Source: Actinomyces oris (GTDB taxonomy: Bacteria > Actinomycetota > Actinomycetes > Actinomycetales > Actinomycetaceae). From it: a stretch of 64,000 nt of DNA. Positions 27,200-38,643 of the stretch are shown in pieces; position 1 is the first letter of the stretch, and each line of letters begins with the position of its first letter. The notes under the pieces are model-generated. The model was not told the DNA's origin and did not search any database. It was given only the letters and a program-made list of their open reading frames with translations. The position numbers were made by a program, and so were the translations under genes. Location of the stretch: NCBI RefSeq assembly GCF_006546825.1, contig NZ_VICC01000006.1, positions 558,001 through 622,000 of the forward strand. The letters run 5' to 3'.

Positions 27200-28789
27200 A
27201 TGACCCTCAGCAGAAAACGCGTCCTGCTCATCGTCGTCGCCTCCGTCGCGACAGTCTGTCTCATCGCCGTCGGCCTGGTTCGCGCCGGAGTCCTCGGCGG
27301 ACACAAAGCCACCGCTGCGGCATCGGCCTCGGCCCACGGCAACGCGGCGAAGGTCACCGAGCCCAGTGACCGCTTCATCATCTCTTACGCCGAGAACTCG
27401 GCGGCGGGCAAGGTCATCGCCTCCGCGAAGGCCTACGGAGAGAACGTCCTCAACTCCCTGCCCGCCAAGGACAAGGAGGCGCTGACCGCCGCCGCGGGCA
27501 AGTTCTCGGTCAAGCTGGAGAGCGTGACCGCTCACGCCATGAGCACGGCTGCCGTGAAGCTGAGTGACAAGCTCACCGTGGATCAGGTCAAGGAGTTCAT
27601 CTCCACGCTCGAGGCCGCCGACGGTATCGAGGCCGTCGAGCCCGATCTGCACGTCACCGCCCTGGGCAATACCTCCACCCAGGACAGCAATGTCCCCAAC
27701 GACCCCTACTTCTCCGAGCAGTGGGACATGACCTCGGGCTCCTACGGGATCAACGCCACCAACGCCTGGTCGCAGTCCACCGGCAAGGGCGTCACGGTCG
27801 CCGTCATCGATAACGGCGTCCTGACCGACCACCCGGACCTCGAGGGTCAGCTCCTGCCCGGCTACGACTTCATCTCCGACGCCGAGAGAGCCCGTGACAA
27901 CGACGGCTACGACGCCGATCCCTACGACGAGGGTGACTGGAACGAACCGGGTGAGTGCCCCGCCCCGAACGGAGCCGATAGGGGCCGGCCGTCGTCCTGG
28001 CACGGCTCCCATGTTGCCGGGACCATTGCGGCGCGCACGAACAACGGCGATGGTGTGGCAGGTGTCGCCCCGGACGCCAAGATCGTGCCCGTCCGCGCCC
28101 TGGGTCGTTGCGGTGGCGAGAGCGCCAATATCGTCGACGCCATCACCTGGGCCTCGGGCGGCAAGGTCAACGGCGCACCGACCAACAAGAACCCCGCCCA
28201 GATCCTCAACTTGAGCCTGGGCGGCGCCCGCGTCTGCCCTCGCTTCTACCAGAAGGCCATCAATGCTGCCGTCGAACGCGGCTCCATCGTCGTGGCGGCC
28301 GCCGGCAACAATAATGAGGACGCCAGAAACGCCGCCCCTGCCAGCTGCGAGAACGTCATCACCGTCGGTGCCACGACGAGCACCGGGACCCGCTCGTCCT
28401 TCTCGAACTACGGTGACACCGTCGAGATCTCCGCCCCCGGTGGAGACAGCGACAGGAACAGCCCGAAGATCCTGTCCACGACCGATGAGTCGCCGACAGT
28501 GCCTCGGAGCATCGGCTACTCCGACATGGTGGGCACCAGTCAGGCGGCTCCCCACGTCTCCGGCACCATCGCGCTGATGCTGTCCGCCAACCCCAATCTG
28601 AAGACCACGGAGATCGTCACCATCCTGCAGAACACGGCCACCCCCTTGTCCACGTGCGACCAGAAGTCCTGCGGCGCCGGCATCGTCAACGCGGCCTCCG
28701 CCGTCGCCGAGGCGAGCAGCAAGAGCGCCAAACCCAGCAGCAAGCCCAGCGCCACCTCCGGTAGAAGAACCCTCCGCCTGGGCAACTGA
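27200..28789 (+). CDS. secreted S8 family (subtilisin-like) serine peptidase
   Basis: The product is 529 aa from the ATG at 27200. A hydrophobic signal anchor (VLLIVVASVATVCLIAVGLV) follows the basic start. A pro-region of I9 type follows, with VEAVEPD-like ending near AVEPDLHV. The catalytic triad is in place: Asp204 (VIDNGVLTDHPDLEG), His268 (SWHGSHVAGTIAA), Ser447 (GTSQAAPHVSGTIAL). The C-terminal tail is Ser/Lys-rich with no sortase motif. It is probably an exported protease; the substrate is unknown. Confidence 0.93.
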   Translation: MTLSRKRVLLIVVASVATVCLIAVGLVRAGVLGGHKATAAASASAHGNAAKVTEPSDRFIISYAENSAAGKVIASAKAYGENVLNSLPAKDKEALTAAAGKFSVKLESVTAHAMSTAAVKLSDKLTVDQVKEFISTLEAADGIEAVEPDLHVTALGNTSTQDSNVPNDPYFSEQWDMTSGSYGINATNAWSQSTGKGVTVAVIDNGVLTDHPDLEGQLLPGYDFISDAERARDNDGYDADPYDEGDWNEPGECPAPNGADRGRPSSWHGSHVAGTIAARTNNGDGVAGVAPDAKIVPVRALGRCGGESANIVDAITWASGGKVNGAPTNKNPAQILNLSLGGARVCPRFYQKAINAAVERGSIVVAAAGNNNEDARNAAPASCENVITVGATTSTGTRSSFSNYGDTVEISAPGGDSDRNSPKILSTTDESPTVPRSIGYSDMVGTSQAAPHVSGTIALMLSANPNLKTTEIVTILQNTATPLSTCDQKSCGAGIVNAASAVAEASSKSAKPSSKPSATSGRRTLRLGN

Positions 28790-28872
28790 CACGGACGAGC
28801 ACCTGAGCCGCACCGATTCCTGTGCACACCACACGACAGGTGCGGGCAGGCGTCTCATCTCCGGCCGACGAT

Positions 28873-29063
28873 TTGGTCACGTCACGACCTCGTTCTACCC
28901 TCGGTGCCATGACAGCGTTCCGTGACCGCCAGTGGTGGTGGCTCCCCTCAAGGCGAGCCGCCATCATCCTGACGCGTTAGGACCTTCCGGCTCGCTCACC
29001 GCGGGCCCGCCCGACGCATGAGTGAGAGGCCCGCCTGAACCCCGATCTCAGGAAAGAGGCCCC
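28873..29063 (+). promoter_or_regulatory. trp operon promoter and attenuator leader
   Basis: -35 TTGGTC (28873-28878), 17-base spacer and -10 TACCCT (28896-28901) lie seven bases before the leader ATG, so the leader peptide is probably translated from a leaderless mRNA. Downstream, GCGGGCC (29001-29007) can pair with GGCCCGC (29028-29034) just before the trpE ribosome-binding site (GGAAAGAGG). A T-run is missing, so the stop-and-go mechanism could be translational rather than transcriptional. Confidence 0.75.
28909..28980 (+). CDS. trpL: trp operon leader peptide with three consecutive tryptophans
   Basis: A 23-codon frame begins MTAFRDRQWWWLPS and ends with TAG at 28980, 83 bases before trpE. 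Three Trp codons in a row are diagnostic for ribosome-mediated attenuation: low charged tRNA-Trp stalls the ribosome at the TGG codons and changes the downstream fold. Confidence 0.88.
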   Translation: MTAFRDRQWWWLPSRRAAIILTR

Positions 29064-30857
29064 ATGTCACCCACCGTGCCAGACTCCGTGCCAGAAACTG
29101 CCCCCGAGGCCGCACCGTCAGCCGTCTCGCCCACCGTCTCACCCACTGTGCTGACACGCTCAGTGCGCTACCACGCCGACGGAGGTGCCCTGCTGGAGCA
29201 GCTGACTCGCTCCGGTCTGCTGCGCACCACTGCGGGCCCGGCCGCGCAGGGCGGCTCCGTGCGCCCGGTGGACTGCGTCTTGCTGGAGAGCGCCGACATC
29301 ACGACCAAGGCCTCCCGTACCACGGTCGCCGTCCTGGAGGCCTCGGCCAGGCTGACGTGCTGGGGCGGAACCGTGATGTCTGAGGCGCTGGACGCCGTCG
29401 ACGGAGGGGGCCCCGGGGCCGATGGTCTGGCGGCTCTGGCGCGTCTTGAGGCGGGGCTGGCCGAGCACGTCACCGACCGCCGCCCCGGCCGGCTGACTCT
29501 GACCCTGCCCACGATCTGCGACGACGACCCGACCGTCGAGGAGCGCGAGCGGCTCACCGCCCTGTCCACGATCGAGCCGCTGCGCCTCCTGGCCCGGGCC
29601 GAGGTCGACCACCCCCACCTGCCGCTGGAGGCGGGGGCCTTCGCCTTCGACTACCTGTCCACCTTCGAGTCCATGCCCGAGGTGGCCCAGGGCGCCAACA
29701 CCTGCCCGGACTACCTCTTCTACGACGCGCGCATCATCCTGGTCGTCGACCACCCCACCCAGGAGGCGACCCTGGTGGGGGCCTCGGTCGATGCCGCCGA
29801 CCTGGAGCGGCGCATGGAGGCGTTGGCCGCTGCCATCGACGGGATCGAGGACCCGGCCGACAGCGCCGACACAGCCGCCAACGCAGCTGCCGACACAGCC
29901 ATTGAGGCACCGGCCGGTGGCCCCGACTCCCCCGTCCTGCACGCGGTGCCCACCGTCTCCGACGCCGACTTCGAGGCGGTCGTGGAGGAGATGCGCGGAT
30001 ACATCGCCGACGGCGACGTCTACCAGGTGGTGCCCTCGCGCGGCTTCACCATTGACTGCCCCGATGCGCTGGCCGCCTACCACGTGCTGCGCCACGCCAA
30101 CCCCAGCCCCTACATGTTCTACCTGGCCGCCCCGGACTTCGAGCTCTTCGGCGCCTCCCCGGAGTCGGCGCTGCTGTACTCGGTGCGCAGCGGCCGGGTC
30201 GCCATCCGCCCCATCGCCGGGACCCGGCCGCGCGGGCTGCACCCCGACGGCTCGGTGGACCATGAGCGAGACACCCGCTTGGAGCTGGAGCTGCGCACCG
30301 ACGCCAAGGAGGTCGCCGAGCACGTCATGCTCGTGGACCTGGCCCGTAACGACGTCGCCCGGGTCAGCCGTCCGGGCACCCGCAGTGTGCAGGACCTGCT
30401 GCGCGTGGACCGCTACAGCCGGGTGATGCACCTGGTCTCCGAGGTCTCCGGCGAGCTGGCTGAGGACCTCGACGCCCTGGACGCCTTCCGCGCCTCCATG
30501 ACGATGGGCACCCTCACCGGGGCCCCCAAGCTGCGGGCCGCCGAGCTCATCCGCCAGGCCGAGGGCGTGCGTCGCGGCTCCTACGGCGGCTCGGTGGGGT
30601 ACATCCGCGGTGACGGGGAGCTGGACACCTGCATCGTCATCCGCTCCGGCTTCGTGTCCGCCGGCACCGCCCTGGTCCAGGCCGGGGCCGGTGTCGTGGC
30701 GGCCTCCTCCCCGGCCGCCGAGGCCGCCGAGACCGTCCACAAGGCCCGCGCCGTCCTGGAGGCGGTCGCCGCCGCGCAGGGCGCCGCCCTCGTCATCGAC
30801 CAGACCAGCAGCCAAACCGACAGCCGGACCGGCAGCCGGACCAGCAAGGAGGCCTGA
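29064..30857 (+). CDS. trpE: anthranilate synthase component I
   Basis: The product is 597 aa from the ATG at 29064, which has the AGGAAAGAGG site. A ~30-residue low-complexity Pro/Ser/Thr N-terminus precedes the Anth_synt_I_N domain (SVRYHADGGALLEQL). The chorismate-binding domain is C-terminal: VVPSRGFTIDCPDALAAYH, RPIAGTRPRGLHPDGS, LVDLARNDVARVSRPGT and GTLTGAPKLRAAELI. With TrpG it makes anthranilate from chorismate. It is the first gene of the trp operon. Confidence 0.96.
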   Translation: MSPTVPDSVPETAPEAAPSAVSPTVSPTVLTRSVRYHADGGALLEQLTRSGLLRTTAGPAAQGGSVRPVDCVLLESADITTKASRTTVAVLEASARLTCWGGTVMSEALDAVDGGGPGADGLAALARLEAGLAEHVTDRRPGRLTLTLPTICDDDPTVEERERLTALSTIEPLRLLARAEVDHPHLPLEAGAFAFDYLSTFESMPEVAQGANTCPDYLFYDARIILVVDHPTQEATLVGASVDAADLERRMEALAAAIDGIEDPADSADTAANAAADTAIEAPAGGPDSPVLHAVPTVSDADFEAVVEEMRGYIADGDVYQVVPSRGFTIDCPDALAAYHVLRHANPSPYMFYLAAPDFELFGASPESALLYSVRSGRVAIRPIAGTRPRGLHPDGSVDHERDTRLELELRTDAKEVAEHVMLVDLARNDVARVSRPGTRSVQDLLRVDRYSRVMHLVSEVSGELAEDLDALDAFRASMTMGTLTGAPKLRAAELIRQAEGVRRGSYGGSVGYIRGDGELDTCIVIRSGFVSAGTALVQAGAGVVAASSPAAEAAETVHKARAVLEAVAAAQGAALVIDQTSSQTDSRTGSRTSKEA

Positions 30858-30860
30858 GCC

Positions 30861-31568
30861 ATGCCCCTCACCAGCAGCCAGAGCACCGCGCAGGCCACCG
30901 GGAGTCGTGCCGAGGCATCGGCACCGGCTCGAGTGGTTCTGCTCGACAACCGCGACTCCTTCGTCTACAACCTCGTCGACCAGTTCGCGACCCTCGGCTC
31001 CCAGATCGAGGTCTACCGCAACAACGTACCGGCTTCCCGGGTGCTCACCGCCCTGGAGCCCACCGAGGCCGAGCGCCAGGCAGGGCGGCGCCCGGTCCTG
31101 TGCCTGTCCCCCGGGCCGGGCTACCCGGCGACGTCGGGCTGCCTCATGGACCTCATCGCCACCGCCCTGGATGAGGCGATCCCCACGCTGGGCATCTGCC
31201 TGGGGTTCCAGGCCCTGGTCGAGGCCTGTGGCGGGCGGGTCGCCCCGGTCGGCCCGGTCCACGGCCGCTCCGACCGCCTCGAGGTCACTGAGGCGGGACG
31301 CGCGGACGAGGCCTTCGCGGTCCTCGACGGCGGTCCGCTGGACGTGGCCCGCTACCACTCCCTGGGCACGCGCACACTTCCTGAGACACTTGTCAGCCTT
31401 GCCCGGACTACCCCGACAGATGAGGACCCAAGCGGAGGCATCGTCATGGCGGCCCGGCACCGGTCGCTGCCCGCGGTCGGGCTGCAGTTCCACCCCGAGT
31501 CGATCCTCACCCCGCAGGGCCCGGCCCTGCTCAAGGCCGTCACCACCGGCCTGGCCCGGACCCCCTGA
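30861..31568 (+). CDS. trpG: anthranilate synthase component II (glutamine amidotransferase)
   Basis: The product is 235 aa. Class I amidotransferase motifs: LLDNRDSFVYNLVDQF, CLSPGPGYP and the nucleophile Cys in LGICLGFQALVEACGG. The catalytic His/Glu lie in FHPESILTPQGPALL near the C-terminus. It supplies ammonia to TrpE. It starts 3 bases after the trpE stop. Confidence 0.95.
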   Translation: MPLTSSQSTAQATGSRAEASAPARVVLLDNRDSFVYNLVDQFATLGSQIEVYRNNVPASRVLTALEPTEAERQAGRRPVLCLSPGPGYPATSGCLMDLIATALDEAIPTLGICLGFQALVEACGGRVAPVGPVHGRSDRLEVTEAGRADEAFAVLDGGPLDVARYHSLGTRTLPETLVSLARTTPTDEDPSGGIVMAARHRSLPAVGLQFHPESILTPQGPALLKAVTTGLARTP

Positions 31569-31681
31569 GCCACACCTGCGCCCCGTCGGCCCGCACATAC
31601 CGACGTCGGAGCCGCCGTTCGGGCAGAATCACCCCCGGGCGCTCGACCAGCCTCAACCACCTGCGAAGGAGCTACAGACCG

Positions 31682-32770
31682 ATGAGTCAGACCAACAGCG
31701 CGGCCCCGGCCGCTGCGCAGGCCGCGCCTGCCGCCACGGCGCAGGAGGCGCACGAGCTGCTGCGAGAGGTGGTGCAGGGACGGCGCCTGAGCCGCGAGCA
31801 GGCCTCCGCGGTCTTCGCGGCCCTGGGCGCCGGCGAGCTGTCCGAGGTGGAGACGGCGGCGCTGCTGGCGGCGCTGCACACCCGTGGTGAGGAGCCCCAG
31901 GAGGTCGCCGGGGCCGCGAGCGCCTTCCGCCAGGTGGCTCGGGACTTCCCGTCGGTGTCCTTCCCGCTGGTGGACGTCGTGGGCACCGGGGGCGACGGCG
32001 TGGGCACGATCAACATCTCCACGGGGGCGGGCCTGGTGGCCGCCTCGATGGGGGTCGCGGTGGCCAAGCACGGCAACCGGGCCGTGTCCTCCAAGACGGG
32101 GGCGGCCGACGTCATCGCCAAGCTGGGGCTGCCGCTGGATGTGGAGCCGGCCACCGCGGTCGAGCTGTTGGCCCGTGACCACTTCACCTTCCTGTTCGCC
32201 CAGGCCTACCACCCGGCGATGCGGCATGTTGCCCCGGTGCGCAAGGCGCTGGCCACACCCACGATTTTCAATGTCCTGGGGCCGCTGGTGAACCCGGCCC
32301 ACCTGACCTTCCAGCTCATGGGCGTGTGGGACCCGGGCATGCTGGACATGATCGCTGAGGCGATGGTCCAGCTGGGGCGCGAGCGCGCGCTCGTGGTCCA
32401 CGGCTCGGGCCTGGACGAGATCGCCGTCCACGGGCCCACCCTCATGCGTGAGGCGACGCCCGACGGGGTGCGGGCCTACGAGGTCACGCCCACGGATCTG
32501 GGAGTGCCCGCCTACGAGCTGGCCGACCTGCTGGGCGGGGAGCCGGCCGACAACGCCCGCCTGCTGCGCGAGGCCGTCTCGGGCGAGGGACGGCCCGCCC
32601 ACCGCGACGCCATCGCCGTCAATGCCGGTGCCCTGCTGTACCTCACCGGCCAGGCCGACAGCCTCGCCGACGGCACTGCGGCGGCCTTGGAGCAGATCCT
32701 TTCCGGTGGCGTGGCCCGCCACCTGGAGTCCATGACCAAAGCCAGTGACCTCGCCACTGAGACGGCCTGA
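31682..32770 (+). CDS. trpD: anthranilate phosphoribosyltransferase
   Basis: The product is 362 aa. The PRPP-binding motif is VDVVGTGGDGVGTINISTGA, followed by VAKHGNRAVSSKTGAADVI. The anthranilate-binding part PTIFNVLGPLVNPAHLTFQL is typical. It transfers phosphoribose to anthranilate. An AAGGAG site precedes the start. The gap to trpG is 113 bases and that to the trpC-trpB fusion gene is 9 bases. Confidence 0.96.
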   Translation: MSQTNSAAPAAAQAAPAATAQEAHELLREVVQGRRLSREQASAVFAALGAGELSEVETAALLAALHTRGEEPQEVAGAASAFRQVARDFPSVSFPLVDVVGTGGDGVGTINISTGAGLVAASMGVAVAKHGNRAVSSKTGAADVIAKLGLPLDVEPATAVELLARDHFTFLFAQAYHPAMRHVAPVRKALATPTIFNVLGPLVNPAHLTFQLMGVWDPGMLDMIAEAMVQLGRERALVVHGSGLDEIAVHGPTLMREATPDGVRAYEVTPTDLGVPAYELADLLGGEPADNARLLREAVSGEGRPAHRDAIAVNAGALLYLTGQADSLADGTAAALEQILSGGVARHLESMTKASDLATETA

Positions 32771-32779
32771 GGAGAAGCC

Positions 32780-35047
<2,268 letters not shown>

Positions 35048-35048
35048 G

Positions 35049-35924
35049 ATGAGTCGTTATCCCGCGATGTTCGCCGCCCTCAGGGAGCGCGGTGAGGGCG
35101 CTTTCGTCCCCTTCGTCATGGTCGGTGACCCCGACCCGGACACCAGCGAGGCCGTCATCGAGGCGCTCATCGCCGGTGGAGCCGACGCCCTCGAGCTCGG
35201 TGTGCCCTTCACCGACCCGGTCGCCGACGGCCCCACGATCCAGAAGGCGCATGTGCGGGCCCTGGCCGCGGATGTGGGTTTCCAGGACTGCCTGGAGGTG
35301 GTTCGGCGGGTGCGCCGGCGCCACCCGTGGCTGCCCATCGGCATGCTCATCTACGGCAACGTGCCCTTCGCCATGGGCCTGGAGCGCTTCTACTCCGAGT
35401 GCGCGCAGGCCGGCATCGACTCGGTGCTGCTGCCCGACGTCCCGATCCGCGAGTCGGCCCCCTTCAGCCGGGCCGCCGAGGAGGCCGGTGTCGACGCCGT
35501 CTACATCGCCCCGCCGTCGGCCGCGGCCGAGACTCTGGACGCAGTGGCGGCGGCCTCACGCGGTTACGTCTACGCCGTCTCCCGGGTGGGGGTGACCGGC
35601 ACCGAGCGGGCCTCCTCCACCGTGGGGCTCGCCGAGTCGGTGGAACGCCTGCGCGCCGACGCCGCCGCACCAGTGATGCTGGGCTTCGGCATCTCCACGC
35701 CCGAGCAGGTCGCCGAGGCCATCGCAGCCGGTGCCGACGGCGCCATCAGTGGATCGGCCACGGTCAAGATCGTGGAGCGCTACGCCCCCGAGATCGTGGC
35801 GGCGACCTCCGCCAGCAACGGCGCAGGCGGTCATGAGGAGCGCCGCCACTACGCGCTCGGAGCGCTGCGCAGTGACCTGGTCACCTTCACCGCCACGATG
35901 AAGGAGGCCACGCGCCCGCACTGA
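35049..35924 (+). CDS. trpA: tryptophan synthase alpha chain
   Basis: The product is 291 aa from the ATG at 35049. Motifs: FVPFVMVGDPDPDTSEAVIE, DALELGVPFTDPVADGPTIQ (catalytic Glu and Asp), SVLLPDVPIRESAPF and YVYAVSRVGVTGTE. It cleaves indole-glycerol-phosphate and passes indole to TrpB. The start is directly after the trpC-trpB fusion gene and gives 1:1 coupling. The last ~25 residues are an extension. Confidence 0.95.
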   Translation: MSRYPAMFAALRERGEGAFVPFVMVGDPDPDTSEAVIEALIAGGADALELGVPFTDPVADGPTIQKAHVRALAADVGFQDCLEVVRRVRRRHPWLPIGMLIYGNVPFAMGLERFYSECAQAGIDSVLLPDVPIRESAPFSRAAEEAGVDAVYIAPPSAAAETLDAVAAASRGYVYAVSRVGVTGTERASSTVGLAESVERLRADAAAPVMLGFGISTPEQVAEAIAAGADGAISGSATVKIVERYAPEIVAATSASNGAGGHEERRHYALGALRSDLVTFTATMKEATRPH

Positions 35925-35973
35925 ACCGGTCACCTGCAGGGTGATGGCTGAGAGTCAGGGGCAGTAACCCCTC

Positions 35974-36002
35974 TTTACGAGTGACGCGCACCACGTTATA
36001 TT
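35974..36002 (+). promoter_or_regulatory. promoter of the first secreted paralog
   Basis: -35 TTTACG (35974-35979), 17-base spacer, -10 TATATT (35997-36002). It sits ~50 bases before the start at 36051. Confidence 0.6.
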
Positions 36003-36050
36003 AACTGGGCAGTCATTTCCGTCCCGGCTACCCCGGAAAAGAGGTTGCTC

Positions 36051-36719
36051 ATGCATCTGCGACAACGACGACCAGCTTCATCCTGGCGACGCTTCACCGG
36101 CGTCGCCGCAGCCCTTCCCCTACTCGTCGCCGGCCTACTCACCTCGCCGGCACAGGCCGCCCCCGGCACGGAGAGCGTCATCGCCTCCGGAATCTACAAC
36201 TCGAGCGGCACCGGCTGCCAGGGTTCGGACACCAGCGCCGACTGCCTCACCTGGGGCCTGCGCGTCCCCTCGACCATCGCACCGAAGAAGGACCTCACCG
36301 TCACCATTGAGGCCGACTCCGCCCCCGGTCAGTGGGTGTGGAACTGCCTCGCGAGCGACCGGGTCGCCGGTACGGCATCGTTCTACGACTCCCCGACCGG
36401 AAATGGGACCAGGAAGCTGAGCGAGTCAGACCTCAGATACTTCGCGCATCTCTATTACGGAATATACGGGGACAGCGCCGGACAGGTCGACGCCATCACG
36501 TGCACCCCGGAGCATCTGAGCATCACCTACAAGATCGATTACCTGGTGCGCTCGGAGGGCTCGTACCTCGATCTGAGCTTTGGAACGACCACGGTGACCC
36601 CGGGATCGGGCGAGCACACCTACTCCTTCTCACCGACCGTCACGACCTCCGCAGACAACACCCCTCAGAAGATCACAGCAACCGTGAAGAAGCCTGCTGA
36701 GAACGCAGTGCCCCGTTAG
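36051..36719 (+). CDS. secreted protein, short member of a tandem paralog family
   Basis: The product is 222 aa. A Sec signal peptide is clear: basic start, hydrophobic core FTGVAAALPLLVAGLLTS and cleavage-like AQAA. The mature part contains the family block SGIYNSSGTGCQGSDTSADC and VPSTIAPKKDLTVTIEADSA with PGQWVWNC and TCTPEHLSITYKIDYL. Conserved cysteines suggest disulfides. It lacks the middle and C-terminal domains of the next two genes. Function unknown. The preferred ATG follows AAAGAGG by six bases; a TTG six bases earlier is less likely. Confidence 0.85.
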   Translation: MHLRQRRPASSWRRFTGVAAALPLLVAGLLTSPAQAAPGTESVIASGIYNSSGTGCQGSDTSADCLTWGLRVPSTIAPKKDLTVTIEADSAPGQWVWNCLASDRVAGTASFYDSPTGNGTRKLSESDLRYFAHLYYGIYGDSAGQVDAITCTPEHLSITYKIDYLVRSEGSYLDLSFGTTTVTPGSGEHTYSFSPTVTTSADNTPQKITATVKKPAENAVPR

Positions 36720-36737
36720 AGGCACGGAAGACAGAAG

Positions 36738-36783
36738 GACGAAGGTCGGGTAGGCGAAAGTCGTCGCCTACCCGACCTTCGTC
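36738..36783 (+). terminator. terminator after the first secreted paralog
   Basis: A perfect 20-bp stem (GACGAAGGTCGGGTAGGCGA with its complement) and a 6-base loop at 36758-36763 follow the stop codon by ~19 bases. Confidence 0.7.
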
Positions 36784-36834
36784 TTCGCCATCCCTAACGG
36801 GAAATAGATCGCACGTGGGGAGTATTCCAACCTT

Positions 36835-36862
36835 TTGATAATGTCCTTCTTGACGATATATT
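36835..36862 (+). promoter_or_regulatory. promoter of the second secreted paralog
   Basis: -35 TTGATA (36835-36840), 16-base spacer, -10 TATATT (36857-36862), ~50 bases before the GTG at 36912. Confidence 0.6.
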
Positions 36863-36911
36863 AATGAGGCAATTGGTTCCCTTCCCGATCCCCTCGGAGA
36901 AAGGCGTGCTC

Positions 36912-38441
36912 GTGCACACCCCACCTTCTCTTCCCGCTGGGCTGCGGCGACGCCTCCTGGGCGTCGCCATGGCTCTTCCCCTGCTCACCGTCGGTGCCGT
37001 CGCCGCTCCGGTGAGCGCAGCCGCCCCAACCGCCGCCCCGAGCCCAGGAATCACCGTGGAGGGGCGCTATCATCCCGCCGGCGCCGGCTGTCACGGCTCC
37101 GACAGTGCTGAGGGCTGCCTGAGCTGGGGTGTGCGAGTCCCCTCGACCATCGCCCCGAACTCATCGACCACCGTCACCATTGAGGCCGACTCCGTGCCGG
37201 GTCAGTGGACCTGGTCCTGTCCCTCTCCGGACGGTGACAGGGTGGCCGGGACCAGTGCCTTCTACATCGACGGTGGCAAGGGCGAGCCCGTTTCGAAGCT
37301 GGCCGACTCCGGCCTGGGTTTCTTCGACCACCTGTACTACAACCAGCACGGGGACAGCGCCGGCTCGGTCACAGCCGCTTCCTGTACCCCTGAGCACCTG
37401 AGCCTGACCTATGAGGTCAACTTCGGCGCCGCCCGGGACCAGAGCTCCTATCTCGACCTGGACCTGGGGACCACGGTGGTGGCGCCCGGCGCGGACGCAC
37501 GCAGCTACACCTTCAGCCCGAAGATCACGACCTCCACGGGCAGCCTGGTTCTCACGCCCAACGCGACAGCCAAGAAGCCGGCTGCCAGCGCGGCTCACGC
37601 CACCGTGTCCACCAAGGAGGTAGCGGTTGACGGCGCCGCCAAGGACACCTCCCGCTTCACCATGACGGCGAGGAACGACTCCACCACACCCCTGTCCGAC
37701 TTCACCATCTCCGCCTCCCGGACCAGAGGACAGGCCCAGGTGACCGCCCTGACCTGCGACCTGACGTCTTTCGGAGGCAAGGTCGTCTCCGCCACGGGAC
37801 CGGCCGAGAACCTCTCCGTCTCCAGCGGTACAGCGAAGGTCCCCCAGGGCAAGGAGATCACCTGCCAGGTCGACCTGAGCGGCGTCACGGGACGCAACAC
37901 GGTCAAGGCCGCCCTCACCACCGGCGGACAGACCTTCTCCAGTGACTACACCAAGGACCGGCCGGTGGTTGAGGTGGAGACTCATCCCACGGATCTCCTG
38001 GTCGAGGCCGCCCCCACCGGCACCTACGAGGTCGAGGTCGGCTACAGCGTCACCTTCACCAACAACACCGACGCCGTGGGACAGACCTCCAATATCGTCC
38101 TGCATCCCCCGGTCCCGGCCGGCTTCACCCTCAAGTACGTGTGGGGCAGTGGTGTCCCGTGGTGGATCAGCCCGGACGACTACGCGCTCCAGCCCGATGG
38201 CTCCATGCCCCTGTCCACAGGCGACACCCTGTACGCCCACTCGTCGACCATGATGACCTTCACCTCCTTCTACGAGGTCAATGCCGCGGCGGTCACCGAG
38301 GAGACCTGGAAGGCCCTGAGCACCTGCGATCCCAAGGACCCCTCCAAGGGACTGACCACTCAGATCGACGTCGTCGGCAGCGACGGGGTTGAGCCCGGCA
38401 CCTACTCGGCCTGCACCGTCGTGACGCGCACGAAGAACTGA
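36912..38441 (+). CDS. secreted multi-domain protein, tandem paralog family
   Basis: The product is 509 aa from GTG 36912 (GAAAGG site; a GTG six bases earlier is also in frame). A signal peptide ends near PVSAAAP. Residues ~35-190 are the Cys-containing family domain (GCHGSDSAEGCLSWGVRVPS, PGQWTWSCPS, SCTPEHLSLTYEV). Next is a domain starting KPAASAAHATVSTKEVAVDG and then a DUF11-like part (VEVGYSVTFTNNTDAVGQTS). No sortase motif or C-terminal membrane segment is seen, so it is probably released. Function unknown. Confidence 0.85.
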   Translation: MHTPPSLPAGLRRRLLGVAMALPLLTVGAVAAPVSAAAPTAAPSPGITVEGRYHPAGAGCHGSDSAEGCLSWGVRVPSTIAPNSSTTVTIEADSVPGQWTWSCPSPDGDRVAGTSAFYIDGGKGEPVSKLADSGLGFFDHLYYNQHGDSAGSVTAASCTPEHLSLTYEVNFGAARDQSSYLDLDLGTTVVAPGADARSYTFSPKITTSTGSLVLTPNATAKKPAASAAHATVSTKEVAVDGAAKDTSRFTMTARNDSTTPLSDFTISASRTRGQAQVTALTCDLTSFGGKVVSATGPAENLSVSSGTAKVPQGKEITCQVDLSGVTGRNTVKAALTTGGQTFSSDYTKDRPVVEVETHPTDLLVEAAPTGTYEVEVGYSVTFTNNTDAVGQTSNIVLHPPVPAGFTLKYVWGSGVPWWISPDDYALQPDGSMPLSTGDTLYAHSSTMMTFTSFYEVNAAAVTEETWKALSTCDPKDPSKGLTTQIDVVGSDGVEPGTYSACTVVTRTKN

Positions 38442-38471
38442 GCACGAGCTCAGGTCGATCAGCCCGCCTGG

Positions 38472-38514
38472 ATGAAGGTCGGATAGGTGAGCACCTCGCC
38501 TATCCGACCTTCAT
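38472..38514 (+). terminator. terminator after the second secreted paralog
   Basis: A 16-bp perfect stem (38472-38487 with 38499-38514) sits ~30 bases after the stop. Its arm shares GAAGGTCGG and TAGG with the terminator of the first paralog, which suggests the whole unit was copied. Confidence 0.7.
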
Positions 38515-38643
38515 ATGGCTTTCTCCCACAACGGGAATCAACACAGTAAGAAGCACTCCGCCACCCCGAATTCACCCTCCCCAGCAGCCCGTTGAAGACG
38601 CGATTCGTTCCTTACTCCATTCACCTCACTGAAAGGCATGCTC

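Noticed and set aside
29160-31598. Long minus-strand frame opposite trpE-trpG
   Set aside because: Antisense shadow; the plus-strand genes have clear motifs.
35957-35972. AGGGG/CCCCT hairpin after trpA as terminator
   Set aside because: Only five base pairs; too weak to list as a feature.
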